DNA of 64,000 nucleotides from CBFHMJ01 sp965656875 (GCA_965656875.1 CBFHMJ010000002.1:1-64000); one strand, 5' to 3'; shown: positions 9,065-18,951, counted from the stretch's first letter. The notes: generated from the letters alone by a model not told the origin. A program made the numbers and translations.

Positions 9065-11887
9065 TTAATTTAACAGCGGCTTCAGATATTTAGCCGTATG
9101 CGATACATCATGCTCACTAACTTCTTCCGGTGAGCCTGATGTCAGAATCTGGCCTCCGCCAGAGCCACCTTCAGGTCCAAGATCTACGATCCAGTCTGCG
9201 GTTTTAATGACATCCAGATTATGCTCGATAATCACAATGGTATTACCGTGATCACGCAGGCGGTGCAGGACGTTTAGTAATTGCTGAATATCGAAGAAAT
9301 GTAACCCGGTTGTCGGTTCGTCCAGAATATACAGGGTGTTACCCGTATCTCGTTTTGAAAGCTCGCGGGATAATTTTACTCGCTGTGCTTCACCGCCGGA
9401 CAAGGTTGTTGCAGACTGACCAAGACGAATATAGGATAAGCCAACATCCATCAGAGTTTGCAATTTACGAGAAATCGCTGGAATGTTATCGAAGAATTCA
9501 CGAGCATCTTCAACGGTCATGTCCAGTACCTCATTGATGTTCTTACCCTTGTATAACACTTCCAGTGTTTCACGGTTGTAACGCTTGCCTTTACATACAT
9601 CGCACGGCACATAAACGTCAGGCAAGAAGTGCATTTCAACCTTGATCACACCGTCACCCTGACACGCTTCACAGCGACCGCCTTTTACGTTAAAGCTGAA
9701 TCGACCTGGTTTATAGCCACGAGAACGCGCTTCCTGTGTACCGGCGAATAATTCTCGAATACCCGTGAAGATTTGCGTGTATGTTGCCGGGTTTGAGCGT
9801 GGTGTACGACCAATTGGACTCTGGTCGATATCTACGACTTTATCCAGATGGTCCATACCTTCAATGGAATGATAAGGCGAAGGCTTAGATGTCGTCGCTT
9901 TATTCAGCACTTCATGAGCGATAGGATATAAGGTGTCGTTAATCAGCGTTGACTTACCTGAGCCAGACACGCCGGTTACACAGGTCATCAATCCAATCGG
10001 GACGGAAAGATTCACTTCTTGCAGGTTATTACCTGATGCACCTTTCAGCTCAATCCAGCGATCAGACGGTTCATGTCTTTTTTCAGGGACTGCAATAACG
10101 CGCTCGCCTGACAAGTATTGTCCGGTAATGGAATCTTTATTGGATTTAATGTCATCAATGCTACCTGCTGCAACAATTTCACCACCATGAACACCGGCAC
10201 CAGGGCCGATGTCGATGACGAAGTCAGCAGCGCGAATCGCATCTTCATCGTGTTCAACCACGATCACAGTGTTCCCCAAATCACGCAGATGATTCAAGGT
10301 ATTTAAAAGACGATCATTATCACGTTGATGTAGACCAATCGACGGCTCGTCCAGTACATACATAACACCAACCAGACCCGCACCGATTTGGCTTGCTAAA
10401 CGAATACGTTGCGCTTCACCACCAGATAATGTTTCTGCGCTACGAGACAGCGTCAGGTAATTTAATCCTACATTGACCAGGAAGGTTAGTCTGTCGCCAA
10501 TTTCTTTCAGAATTTTCTCTGCGATTTTGGCGCGTTGCCCCGTTAACGATAACTGGTTGAAGAAATTCAATGCTTCACCAATCGAATGATCAGTGATTTC
10601 TGGCAGCGTTGAGTCATCAATGAAAACGTTACGCGCTTCTTCTCGTAAACGTGTGCCGCCACAACTTGGACAAGACTGAGTATTCAGGTATTTGCTTAGT
10701 TCTTCACGAACTGTATTTGATTCCGTTTCCCGGTAGCGGCGCTCCATGTTAGGAATAATGCCTTCAAACGCATGACGTCTGACAATCGCATCCCCCCGAT
10801 CATTGGCATACTGGAATTCAATTTGCTCTTTGCCACTACCATACAATACGGCTTTACGGTGTTTCTTATCCAGATCCTGGAACGGTACATTGAGGTCAAA
10901 ACCATAATGACGTGCCAGTGACGTCAACATTTGGAAGTAATAAAGGTTACGTTTATCCCAGCCGCGAACTGCGCCGCCACTCAATGATAATTCATCACTA
11001 ACAATGATACGTTCTTCATCAAAAAACTGTCGAACACCAAGGCCATCACAACTGTTACACGCGCCAGCCGGATTATTGAACGAGAATAATCTTGGCTCTA
11101 ATTCCGTCATGCTATAGCCGCAGACCGAACACGCGAAGTTTGCTGAGAACACCAGTTCGTCAGGCAAGCTATCGTCCATGGATGCAACTTTTGCGGTGCC
11201 ACCGGAAAGGTTTAATGCTGTTTCGAATGATTCTGATAAACGAAGTTGAATGTCATCCCGCACTTTAAAGCGGTCAATAACGACTTCAATAGTATGTTTT
11301 TTATGAAGTTCTAACGGTGGTGGATCGGACAGGTCACATACTTCACCGTCGATACGAGCGCGAACAAATCCCTGAGCCGCAAGGTTATCTAATAACTTGG
11401 TGTGTTCACCTTTACGATTCTGTACAACCGGGGAAAGCAGCATCAATTTACTGTTTTCAGGCAACTCCAGTACTTTGTCAACCATCTGGCTCACCGTCTG
11501 TGCTGCCAATGGGACGCTATGTTCAGGACAACGAGGTTCACCCACCCGAGCGTAGAGTAATCTCAGGTAATCATAAATTTCCGTGATAGTTCCAACCGTA
11601 GAACGCGGATTATGAGATGTGGATTTTTGTTCGATAGAAATTGCCGGAGAAAGCCCTTCGATGTGATCAACATCGGGTTTTTCCATCAAAGATAAGAACT
11701 GACGAGCGTAAGCAGAAAGAGATTCTACATAGCGGCGCTGGCCTTCCGCATATAAGGTGTCAAACGCCAGGGATGATTTACCAGACCCTGATAAGCCTGT
11801 GATAACAATGAGTTTATCTCTTGGGATCTCAAGAGTTATGTTCTTCAGGTTATGCGTGCGAGCGCCTCTGACTTCGATTTTATCCAT
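9065..11887 (-). CDS. uvrA: UvrA, excinuclease ABC subunit A
   Basis: DNA damage recognition ATPase of nucleotide excision repair. At 940 aa it has the family's usual length. Two ABC ATPase halves are visible: Walker A GLSGSGKSS at residues 31-39 and GVSGSGKST near residue 640, each followed by an LSGGEAQR signature. Zinc-binding CxxC pairs are present (CSVCGY...CNSCDG and CEACQG...CDVCKG). No CTGT-N8-ACAG LexA box is seen between this gene and the divergent yajR-like gene, so SOS control is not evident here. The order uvrA / MFS / ssb is common in gammaproteobacteria. Confidence 0.98.
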   Translation of the reverse strand: MDKIEVRGARTHNLKNITLEIPRDKLIVITGLSGSGKSSLAFDTLYAEGQRRYVESLSAYARQFLSLMEKPDVDHIEGLSPAISIEQKSTSHNPRSTVGTITEIYDYLRLLYARVGEPRCPEHSVPLAAQTVSQMVDKVLELPENSKLMLLSPVVQNRKGEHTKLLDNLAAQGFVRARIDGEVCDLSDPPPLELHKKHTIEVVIDRFKVRDDIQLRLSESFETALNLSGGTAKVASMDDSLPDELVFSANFACSVCGYSMTELEPRLFSFNNPAGACNSCDGLGVRQFFDEERIIVSDELSLSGGAVRGWDKRNLYYFQMLTSLARHYGFDLNVPFQDLDKKHRKAVLYGSGKEQIEFQYANDRGDAIVRRHAFEGIIPNMERRYRETESNTVREELSKYLNTQSCPSCGGTRLREEARNVFIDDSTLPEITDHSIGEALNFFNQLSLTGQRAKIAEKILKEIGDRLTFLVNVGLNYLTLSRSAETLSGGEAQRIRLASQIGAGLVGVMYVLDEPSIGLHQRDNDRLLNTLNHLRDLGNTVIVVEHDEDAIRAADFVIDIGPGAGVHGGEIVAAGSIDDIKSNKDSITGQYLSGERVIAVPEKRHEPSDRWIELKGASGNNLQEVNLSVPIGLMTCVTGVSGSGKSTLINDTLYPIAHEVLNKATTSKPSPYHSIEGMDHLDKVVDIDQSPIGRTPRSNPATYTQIFTGIRELFAGTQEARSRGYKPGRFSFNVKGGRCEACQGDGVIKVEMHFLPDVYVPCDVCKGKRYNRETLEVLYKGKNINEVLDMTVEDAREFFDNIPAISRKLQTLMDVGLSYIRLGQSATTLSGGEAQRVKLSRELSKRDTGNTLYILDEPTTGLHFFDIQQLLNVLHRLRDHGNTIVIIEHNLDVIKTADWIVDLGPEGGSGGGQILTSGSPEEVSEHDVSHTAKYLKPLLN

Positions 11888-12123
11888 GCTGTTCTTTTAT
11901 CGGTTGAAATCAAAAAAGGCCCGGATTATCGCACATTTTTAGCGGCGAGATGAATAAATCTCGACCATATTTAATACGTTCAGGATAGTCATCTGACTTT
12001 GTGTTTTATGACACCGATTTTTCGTTTTGCACCGGGTTTTCTTTGCAGAAAAAAACGAAAATGAGCAACTTTGTGCTACCATTGCGCGACTTTTTAACGA
12101 CTCCCGGAAATTAAACTCGATAT

Positions 12124-13485
12124 ATGTCTGATACCGCCTTAAATTCTCTGGAAAAGCGCGCAGCATTTTCTCTGGCCTCAGTGTTTGGCCTGCGGATGTT
12201 GGGGCTTTTTATGCTGATGCCCGTTTTTGCGATTTATGGGCAAGAGCTTGAAGGATTTTCTCCAATCTGGATTGGACTGGCGATTGGTGCTTACGGATTA
12301 ACGCAAGCATTACTACAAATTCCGATGGGCATATTATCTGATCGGTTTGGTCGTCGCCCGGTGATTGTGGGTGGTCTTATTTTGTTTGCAATCGGCAGCG
12401 TGATTGCAGCAACCGCTGATGATGTGGTTATGGTCACTGTTGGACGCGCCATTCAGGGAATGGGAGCAATTGCCAGCGCTGTACTTGCACTGGCCGCCGA
12501 TGTGTCTCGTGATGAACAGCGGCCTAAAGTCATGGCTGTCATTGGTATGTGTATCGGTATTTCATTCGCGCTTGCGCTGGTGGCGGGGCCGTTAATTGCA
12601 CAATCCTTTGGTTTGGCCGGATTATTCTGGATCACCGCCGGGTTAGCCGTGTTGGGTATTGGTATTGTTACGACCTTAGTGCCGACAACGGTCAATAAAG
12701 CGCCCAAAGGTGACACGATTGCAGCTCCTCAGTTAATCAAATCATTGATTCGTCATCCCCAGTTATTACGGTTGGACATCGGTGTAATGTTGCTACATAT
12801 GGTAATGACGGGTGTCTTTATTTCTTTGCCAAACATGTTAGTGTCAGGCGGTATTGCGCTCGAAAATCACTGGCATGTTTATCTGCCTGTATTAGGCGGT
12901 TCATTTGTTCTGATGGTGCCGTTTTTGATTATCGGGGCAAAGAAAAATCTGGAAAAACAATTTTTTGTGTCAGCAGTTTTGGCACTTGGTCTGGCACTGG
13001 CTGGGCTGTATATCGCAGGTGAACAACTTGCATTAGTCGTCACATTCTTAACCCTGTTTTTTGTTGCCTTTAACTTTTTGGAAGCCAGCTTACCGGCGTT
13101 GGTGGCTCGTATTTGCCCGGCAGGCCAGAAAGGTTCAGCAATGGGAATTTTCTCCAGCAGCCAGTTTATGGGCGCGTTCCTTGGCGGTGCTGTTGGTGGG
13201 CTTATTGCAGACATCGCAGGCGGTCAAATGGTGTTTGCCGCTGCCGCAGTGATTAGTTTATTATGGGCGGCTGTCGCATCGGGTATGAAAGTGCCGCAAC
13301 GCTCCAAACTGGTTACGTTGGCGACGCCTGTAAAAAGCGAAACCGATGCAGACGAACTCGCAGAAAAGTTCGTTACCATTCAGGGTGTGATTGAAGCCAC
13401 CGTCGTGTTCGAAGAAAATCGAACCTATCTGAAAGTTGAAGCAAATACATTTAATCTTGATTCCGCCAGACAACTACTGGCTTGA
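12124..13485 (+). CDS. yajR: YajR-like MFS transporter with C-terminal YAM domain
   Basis: A 453-aa major facilitator protein with about 12 membrane segments and the motif A loop GILSDRFGRRP. The last about 70 residues form a soluble ferredoxin-like extension (AEKFVTIQGVIEATVVFEEN...) corresponding to the YAM domain of E. coli YajR, which has almost the same length. Probable proton-driven efflux; the substrate is unknown. It precedes ssb by 27 bp on the same strand and is divergent from uvrA. Confidence 0.85.
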   Translation: MSDTALNSLEKRAAFSLASVFGLRMLGLFMLMPVFAIYGQELEGFSPIWIGLAIGAYGLTQALLQIPMGILSDRFGRRPVIVGGLILFAIGSVIAATADDVVMVTVGRAIQGMGAIASAVLALAADVSRDEQRPKVMAVIGMCIGISFALALVAGPLIAQSFGLAGLFWITAGLAVLGIGIVTTLVPTTVNKAPKGDTIAAPQLIKSLIRHPQLLRLDIGVMLLHMVMTGVFISLPNMLVSGGIALENHWHVYLPVLGGSFVLMVPFLIIGAKKNLEKQFFVSAVLALGLALAGLYIAGEQLALVVTFLTLFFVAFNFLEASLPALVARICPAGQKGSAMGIFSSSQFMGAFLGGAVGGLIADIAGGQMVFAAAAVISLLWAAVASGMKVPQRSKLVTLATPVKSETDADELAEKFVTIQGVIEATVVFEENRTYLKVEANTFNLDSARQLLA

Positions 13486-13512
13486 TGAAGACTGATTTAC
13501 CGGAGAAAGCAC

Positions 13513-14256
13513 ATGGCATCACGTGGTGTTAATAAAGTAATTATTGTAGGTAATATGGGTCAGGACCCGGAAGTTCGCTTTATGCCGAATGGTGGTGCGG
13601 TAGCAAACTTTACAGTGGCTACTTCTGATTCCTGGAAAGATAAACAGACCGGTGAGCAGAAAGAGAAAACTGAATGGCACCGCATCGTGATGTATCAGCG
13701 TTTAGCTGAAATCGCTGGCGAGTACCTTAGAAAAGGCTCAAAAGTTTATATCGAAGGTCGTTTACAAACTCGTAAATGGCAGAACCAGCAAGGTCAGGAT
13801 CAGTACACTACTGAGATCATTGCGAACGAAATGCAAATGTTAGATTCACGAGGCCAGGGCGCTGGAATGGGTGGTGGACAACCAATGATGGGCGGTCAAC
13901 AACCACAGCAGCCGATGAACCAACAGCCTATGGGCGGTGGCATGCAGCAGCAAGCACCAGCTCAACAAGGTGGTTTCGGTGGTAATCAGGGCGGCATGCA
14001 ACAACAGCAAGGCGGCTTTAATCAGCAACCAATGAATCAGCAGTCACAGCAGCCACAACAAGGTGGTTTCGGTGGCGGTAACCAGCAGCAAGGCGGTGGT
14101 TTTAAACCACAACAGTCTCAGCAGCAGGCTCCAGCACAGCAGGGCGGCTTTGGTGGTAATCAGGGCGGTGGACAACAAGGTGGTTTCCAGAAACCACAGC
14201 AGCAAACCCAGGCTGCTGAGCCACCAATTGATTTCGATGATGATATTCCGTTTTAA
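13513..14256 (+). CDS. ssb: Single-stranded DNA-binding protein
   Basis: The N-terminal OB-fold (residues 1 to about 112, beginning MASRGVNKVIIVGNMGQDPE) binds ssDNA as a tetramer. A long disordered linker of about 125 residues is made of Gln/Gly/Met/Pro-rich repeats (GGFGGNQGG, QQPM, QQGG). The acidic C-terminal tip DFDDDIPF is the interaction tail for repair and replication partners. At 247 aa it is clearly longer than the 178-aa E. coli protein, all of the excess being linker. GGAG lies upstream of the ATG. A terminator follows at 14297. Confidence 0.97.
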   Translation: MASRGVNKVIIVGNMGQDPEVRFMPNGGAVANFTVATSDSWKDKQTGEQKEKTEWHRIVMYQRLAEIAGEYLRKGSKVYIEGRLQTRKWQNQQGQDQYTTEIIANEMQMLDSRGQGAGMGGGQPMMGGQQPQQPMNQQPMGGGMQQQAPAQQGGFGGNQGGMQQQQGGFNQQPMNQQSQQPQQGGFGGGNQQQGGGFKPQQSQQQAPAQQGGFGGNQGGGQQGGFQKPQQQTQAAEPPIDFDDDIPF

Positions 14257-14296
14257 TGACAATTAAATAAACGAGTGTTTCTATAAATACAGTAAG

Positions 14297-14360
14297 AAAC
14301 CCTTTAAAGCTTTGATGTATTGATCCTGGTATCTTTAATATAAGTTTTAAAGGGTTTTTA
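14297..14360 (+). terminator. Terminator after ssb
   Basis: Twelve-bp inverted repeat AAACCCTTTAAA / TTTAAAGGGTTT with a 37-base loop, followed by TTATTTTT. The long loop lowers certainty, but the T-rich tail fits and it also separates the convergent LysR gene. Confidence 0.65.
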
Positions 14361-14422
14361 TTTTTATAACACTCGACTGATATTCGAGAACACAGAGTCA
14401 TTTATATCGCTGAATTTTCACT

Positions 14423-15334
14423 CTACTGAAGATAATCAGTAAAGTTGCTAATGACATAATCCTTAAATATCTTTAATCGCATTGGTTGATGCTTGTCTTG
14501 CAAATAGACTAAGTAGAACGGTGTGCTTTTGGGTTTCCAGTTCTCAAAAATAGACGTTAAATGTCCTTCACTTAATTCTTTTCTGCAATAGATATCGGGA
14601 ACGCGAATGATGCCATTGCCACGTAGTGCCGAGTTAAGCATGATTCTTCCGTTTTTACATTCAAGATCGCCTTTTACTACAACTTCTTGTTCTGCTTTGG
14701 AGTCATTGTTCATGAATGTCCAGGTGCGCATACTTCCTGTTATACATTTATGGTCAGCTAAGTCTTTAGGCTCTTGAGGTTGGCCGAATTGTTTTAGGTA
14801 TTCCGGGCTGGCATAAGTACCGATTGAAAGCTCGGTTAATTGCCTCGCGATTAATGCTGAGTCGGCTAATTCTCCCATTCGAAACACAAAGTCAAATTCG
14901 CCTGAAACTAAGTCGACTCTTCTGCTACTAAAATCCAAAACGACTTTTATTTCAGGATTTTCATGCATAAAGTCGGCGACTAATGGACCTACAATGTTTT
15001 CGCCAATATAGCCGCCAACGCAATTGATCTTTATTTTACCGGATAGTTTTGTTGCACTTTCCATCGCTCTGTCAATGGCACGCTCAATACCATTGAAAGA
15101 GTGCTTACATTTATCATAAAGCAGTGTACCAGCAGGCGTTAAATGTTGGGTGCGGGTAGTTCTGACAAGCAGACTAACCCCCAGACTCGTTTCCAGTTGA
15201 GATAGTTGCTTTGATACTTGTGAGCGAGAACAACGTAATTTGTCAGCCGCTTTAGTAAAACTCCCTTCTTCCACTAATACCAGAAAGCTCTTAATGTCGG
15301 CATAGCTAATATCTCTTTTCATGTGTCTCACCAT
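14423..15334 (-). CDS. LysR-family transcriptional regulator
   Basis: A 303-aa LTTR. The N-terminal winged HTH (about residues 8-67) reads SFLVLVEEGSFTKAADKLRCSR...VSKQLSQLE, typical of the family. A periplasmic-binding-like effector domain follows. Two in-frame ATGs (15334 and 15322) could both serve. It is divergent from the SDR gene, which it probably controls together with its own promoter; repeated AGGCTATATA elements lie between them. The effector cannot be deduced. Confidence 0.92.
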   Translation of the reverse strand: MVRHMKRDISYADIKSFLVLVEEGSFTKAADKLRCSRSQVSKQLSQLETSLGVSLLVRTTRTQHLTPAGTLLYDKCKHSFNGIERAIDRAMESATKLSGKIKINCVGGYIGENIVGPLVADFMHENPEIKVVLDFSSRRVDLVSGEFDFVFRMGELADSALIARQLTELSIGTYASPEYLKQFGQPQEPKDLADHKCITGSMRTWTFMNNDSKAEQEVVVKGDLECKNGRIMLNSALRGNGIIRVPDIYCRKELSEGHLTSIFENWKPKSTPFYLVYLQDKHQPMRLKIFKDYVISNFTDYLQ

Positions 15335-15393
15335 TTTAAACTTCAGACAATGATAGTTATTCGTCAGATTCTGTAAACAGTTATGTGAATTGT

Positions 15394-15476
15394 AGGCTAT
15401 ATATCACCAAATGAATTTTGCATAGAATTTTTCCCGTCGCTTAAACATCGCCTGATTAAAAAACAGAGGCTATATA
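15394..15476. promoter_or_regulatory. Repeated AGGCTATATA elements in the LysR/SDR intergenic region
   Basis: AGGCTATATA occurs at 15394-15403 and again at 15467-15476, 73 bp apart (about seven helical turns), between divergent LysR and SDR genes. Candidate regulator contact sites; function is inferred from position only. Confidence 0.35.
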
Positions 15477-15563
15477 GCATCTAAAGTTAGCGTTGATTTA
15501 ATAGTTGAACCTTTGGCGATTCTGGCCGCCGATTTCTGGTTATTTGTTTAGAAGAGAGATGAA

Positions 15564-16283
15564 ATGAAAAAATTAGTTGTTATTACTGGCGCAAGTTCAG
15601 GTATTGGTGAGGCCATTGCTAAACGTTTTAGTGAAGCGGGTTATCCTTTGCTGTTAGTCGCAAGACGTATCGAAAAGCTAAAAGCGCTGAACTTACCAAA
15701 TTGTTTATGCCAGCAAGTTGATGTGACAGATAAAGAATCATTTTCAGCAGCTATTGCAATGGCAGAGGCTCAGTTCGGTCCGGTAGAGTGTTTAATTAAC
15801 AATGCTGGTGTCATGCTGCTTGGGCAGGTGGATACTCAGGACAGTGATGAATGGCAGAAAATGTTTGATGTCAACGTGATGGCATTATTAAACGGTATGC
15901 AAGCGGTTCTTTCTCCGATGAAAGAGCGAAATAGCGGAACTATCATCAATGTAAGTTCTGTAGCTGGCAAGAAGACTTTCGGAAATCACGCAGCGTATTG
16001 CGGTACAAAGTTCGCCGTATCTGCCATTAGTGAAAATGTTAGAGAAGAAGTGGCTAGTTTTGGCGTGCGTGTAACCAGCATTTGTCCGGGGGCTGTAGAA
16101 ACTGAGTTATTAAGCCACACCACGTCTGAAGACATAAAAGATGGTTATGAAGACTGGAAACAGGCAATGGGTGGCGCTTTAATTGCTGATGATATCGCTC
16201 GCGCAGCTTTATTTATTCAGGAACAACCTCAACAGGTCTGTATTCGAGAATTGCTCATTGCAGCAACTCGTCAGCAACCATAG
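15564..16283 (+). CDS. Classical short-chain dehydrogenase/reductase
   Basis: A 239-aa Rossmann-fold oxidoreductase. The cofactor motif TGASSGIG lies at residues 8-15, an NNAG motif near residue 88, and the active site shows the conserved Ser (NVSSVAG) and YCGTK (Tyr-x-x-x-Lys). An Arg pair after strand 2 (ARRIEKL) suggests NADP(H) preference. The substrate is unknown. It resembles YdfG/clavaldehyde dehydrogenase-type SDRs. It is monocistronic, with a terminator at 16340, and is probably regulated by the divergent LysR protein. Confidence 0.92.
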   Translation: MKKLVVITGASSGIGEAIAKRFSEAGYPLLLVARRIEKLKALNLPNCLCQQVDVTDKESFSAAIAMAEAQFGPVECLINNAGVMLLGQVDTQDSDEWQKMFDVNVMALLNGMQAVLSPMKERNSGTIINVSSVAGKKTFGNHAAYCGTKFAVSAISENVREEVASFGVRVTSICPGAVETELLSHTTSEDIKDGYEDWKQAMGGALIADDIARAALFIQEQPQQVCIRELLIAATRQQP

Positions 16284-16339
16284 AAAGTGTATTAGCTCTC
16301 AATGTAATAAATCGAATTTACTTATCGTCCTCGATTAAA

Positions 16340-16378
16340 AAATGCCAGTTAGATTGACTAACTGGCATTTATCTTTTT
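16340..16378 (+). terminator. Terminator after the SDR gene
   Basis: Perfect 13-bp stem AAATGCCAGTTAG / CTAACTGGCATTT with a five-base loop followed by ATCTTTTT. Confidence 0.9.
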
Positions 16379-16767
16379 GTACGCCGACTCTAATCTTCAA
16401 TTTTCACCTCGCTAAAAGTCATCATCACGCCTCTTTTTTATTTCAATATGTAACGGAATTTCGTCTCATTTGGGGTAAATTTTCACCGGAAAATAGCGGT
16501 TATTACAGCCAAATCAATGCCGTGAATATTGCACCTCATATTCTATAAAGTTATTGATTTGAATTTGTTTATAACCAATATCTAGTGTTTTGTTGGTCAT
16601 AATTTATACCGGTACATTTTTGATTTTTTCTAAATAGTATTTGGTTATGGGACAAATTTGGTTACAACCTGGGGGTTTGAGAATCGACTGAATATCAAGT
16701 TATCCTGCGCCCCGCAAGGTACCTTATATTGGTATCTTGTTGAATTTATAACTTATTAAGGATATCT
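16379..16767. other. AT-rich intergenic region upstream of a secreted-protein gene
   Basis: No convincing gene. It contains the leader of the downstream gene, with AAGGA eight bases before its ATG. I could not settle on a promoter. Confidence 0.5.
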
Positions 16768-17820
16768 ATGAAATTCAAAATACTTATGCTTTTAGGCTTG
16801 CTTTCCTCGTCAGCTGTCCATGCTGAAACGGCCGTTATCTGTGAGAGTTGTGGAACTGAATCCGCCGCTCAGTCTTTTGCAAAGTCAAAAGCCAATCCAC
16901 TTGAATGTTCTCCAATATTTGATTTTGAGGTGAGCTGTCAGTCTCAAAGCAAAATTGTTACATTCGTAGACGCTAATTCTGGACAGGCGTACAAATACAA
17001 TGTGTTTCATGAGCGTCATGCACCGTGGAATGTTCAGGCTGAAAGAATTGCGCTTTCATCTGCTCAGGAACAGTCATTCGACGTACTGATGAAGTTTATT
17101 CGGGATTGGAACAGTTCGGTTCGGAATGCATCCACGTCTGCTGCTCAATTGCTGAACTCATCCAGTATCAGTCCTTTATCGGACGTTGATTTCTTGCAAT
17201 CCAGCGGAGGGTGTCCTTCTGATACGGCGCTGAGTGCGCTCACTAATCCAAATACGCTTGATGAAATTAAAACGACAGCGTCGCTTGAAATTGGATTAAA
17301 TCTCACCAGCAAAAACAATGATTTAAACTTAAACCCGGTCAAGATAAACAAGAATTATTCTCTTACCTTTATGGGAATCGGCAGTACGATTACTACTGAA
17401 GGCACGACAAGAAATCCGTCGTTTGTTGTGAGTTTTGATGAGTCAGAAAGAGCGAGTTCGAGAAAGGACTTTTTGGCGTACAGCGTGAACATTCTGGGCT
17501 ATGACACTCAAAACCTTCCAATTCTGGAGTTCTCGTTATCAGACTCTTCTCAGGTTGCTGGTTATACGCTGGGTGGATTAAAAGGCAATAATGGCCCGTT
17601 GCAGATTGATAATGACTGTATTGAAGATAGATTCGAAACAGCGGTTAATCAGGGCGTTTTAACACCTCAGACGACAAGCACGGGAGGGACTGGTGGTGGT
17701 TCAAATCCTGATCCGATAGGTTCTCCTGGTGGAACCTGGAGTTTCCCTTCCGGTGGATGCCGTATTGTTGAATTTTTCCAGGGCGGCAGCAAACTATATA
17801 CTTTCCGGTATTGTAAATAA
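16768..17820 (+). CDS. Secreted protein of unknown function
   Basis: A 350-aa protein starting with a Sec signal peptide (MKFKILMLLGLLSSSAVHA, cleavage probably before ET at residue 20). The mature protein begins with a CESCG motif and has scattered Cys residues (pairs around residues 47-56, 149, 298, 331 and 349) that could form periplasmic disulphides. Residues 300-335 are Gly/Pro/Ser rich, and a short aromatic C-terminal segment (GCRIVEFFQGG...FRYCK) ends in Cys-Lys. No family is recognised. It is monocistronic, flanked by terminators. Confidence 0.65.
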   Translation: MKFKILMLLGLLSSSAVHAETAVICESCGTESAAQSFAKSKANPLECSPIFDFEVSCQSQSKIVTFVDANSGQAYKYNVFHERHAPWNVQAERIALSSAQEQSFDVLMKFIRDWNSSVRNASTSAAQLLNSSSISPLSDVDFLQSSGGCPSDTALSALTNPNTLDEIKTTASLEIGLNLTSKNNDLNLNPVKINKNYSLTFMGIGSTITTEGTTRNPSFVVSFDESERASSRKDFLAYSVNILGYDTQNLPILEFSLSDSSQVAGYTLGGLKGNNGPLQIDNDCIEDRFETAVNQGVLTPQTTSTGGTGGGSNPDPIGSPGGTWSFPSGGCRIVEFFQGGSKLYTFRYCK

Positions 17821-17834
17821 TCAGGCTTTAAACT

Positions 17835-17863
17835 GGCTGTCATCGTAATGTTGGCAGCCTTTT
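17835..17863 (+). terminator. Terminator after the secreted-protein gene
   Basis: Eight-pair stem GGCTGTCA / TGGCAGCC (one G-U) followed by TTTTCTGATTT. Confidence 0.75.
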
Positions 17864-17873
17864 CTGATTTAAG

Positions 17874-18782
17874 TTATTTCACATCCGGATCTGCCACTCT
17901 GTGTAATCGGTGCCACTGTTCGCTGCTTAGTGAATATTGTTTTGCTTCCACTGCTTTTTCTAACATATCTCGTTTACCTGTGCCGAGAATAATATGTGGT
18001 TTTGTTGGAAGTTGATTCATCCAGGCGTAAATCACTTGTTCCAGTGTATCTGCGCCTATTTCAGTTTTTATTGACTCACAGGTTGAACGAATGCGTCGGG
18101 CGTGCAGGGTGTCTGAAGAGAAGATACGGCCACCGGCCAGCACGGACCAGATCAGGGGTTTCATGCTGTTTTTATGGAGCTGACATAATGAACCGTCTTT
18201 TAACGCATTGAGATTGAAAGGGTTCATTGCCAGTTGGTTTGTCACCAGGACATCAGGCAAATGCGCCTGAAGTTCAGCAAAGCGTTCCACGCAAGCGTTA
18301 GATGTGCCAACAAAACGAATCTTTCCTTGTTGGTGCAACGTGGTAATTGCGTCGGCCAGCGCATGAGCGGGCATGGATAAAAACGGTTGATGCAACAACA
18401 GCAAATCGATGTAGTCCGTTTGCAAGCGCTTTAACGTTTGTTCGACCGCATGAATCATGCTTCTGGCGTTCAGTGGTAACGCATGAACATTCTGATGATC
18501 GGTTGAACTGAGCTTAATGCCACACTTGGTAATAATTTCCAGTTCTTGTCGCAAACTCGGCTGGTGAGATAAGGCTTCACCAAAAAGTCGTTCGCATGGA
18601 GGGTCGCCGTAAACGGCGGAGTGATCGATGGAAGTAATCCCTTTGTCGAGATGGAAGTGAATAAAATCAAGTGTTTGTGATGTCGTGAGATTCCATTCAC
18701 TTAATCGCCAGTAACCCTGAATGATTTGGGACAGTTCAGGTCCGGTGGGCGACAGCACTGATTTTTCCACGAAATGTTCCAT
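17874..18782 (-). CDS. YdhF-like aldo/keto reductase
   Basis: An AKR superfamily TIM barrel of about 302 residues, close in length and pattern to E. coli YdhF (opening GPELSQIIQGYWRLSEWN). The catalytic tetrad is visible: D53 and Y58 (SIDHSAVYGD), K86 (ITKCG) and H131 (LLLHQP). Predicted NADPH-dependent carbonyl reductase; the substrate is unknown. ATG 18782 is chosen because AGGA lies just upstream and the conserved domain begins soon after; an upstream in-frame start at 18851 would add a hydrophobic 23-residue stretch that is unlikely to be translated. It follows the CIS terminator on the same strand. Confidence 0.88.
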   Translation of the reverse strand: MEHFVEKSVLSPTGPELSQIIQGYWRLSEWNLTTSQTLDFIHFHLDKGITSIDHSAVYGDPPCERLFGEALSHQPSLRQELEIITKCGIKLSSTDHQNVHALPLNARSMIHAVEQTLKRLQTDYIDLLLLHQPFLSMPAHALADAITTLHQQGKIRFVGTSNACVERFAELQAHLPDVLVTNQLAMNPFNLNALKDGSLCQLHKNSMKPLIWSVLAGGRIFSSDTLHARRIRSTCESIKTEIGADTLEQVIYAWMNQLPTKPHIILGTGKRDMLEKAVEAKQYSLSSEQWHRLHRVADPDVK

Positions 18783-18920
18783 AAGTTCCTGTTTGCTGAA
18801 GGGGTAGAAGGGAGAGTTTAACCAGAACAGGAAAAATGTTAAAGGTGACAAGGTGTTATTGATGTGATGAAGATCAAACAGAGGTTATCGGAAGGGTTCA
18901 GAGAGGGGCTGTATTTAAAT

Positions 18921-18951
18921 GAAAAACGCCCTGACGGAAGTCCATCAGGGC
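18921..18951 (-). terminator. Terminator of the CIS operon
   Basis: Read on the minus strand: CGCCCTGA...TCAGGGCG, an 8-bp stem with a 10-base loop followed by TTTTT. It lies 50 bp after the last CIS gene and marks the 3' limit of the 28-kb minus-strand run. Confidence 0.88.

Noticed and set aside
11888..12123. LexA box controlling uvrA
   Set aside because: No CTGT-N8-ACAG with intact half-sites was found between uvrA and the divergent gene; near matches lack one tetrad.
16342..16548. Small plus-strand frame after the SDR gene
   Set aside because: It runs through the rho-independent terminator stem and has no protein-like features.
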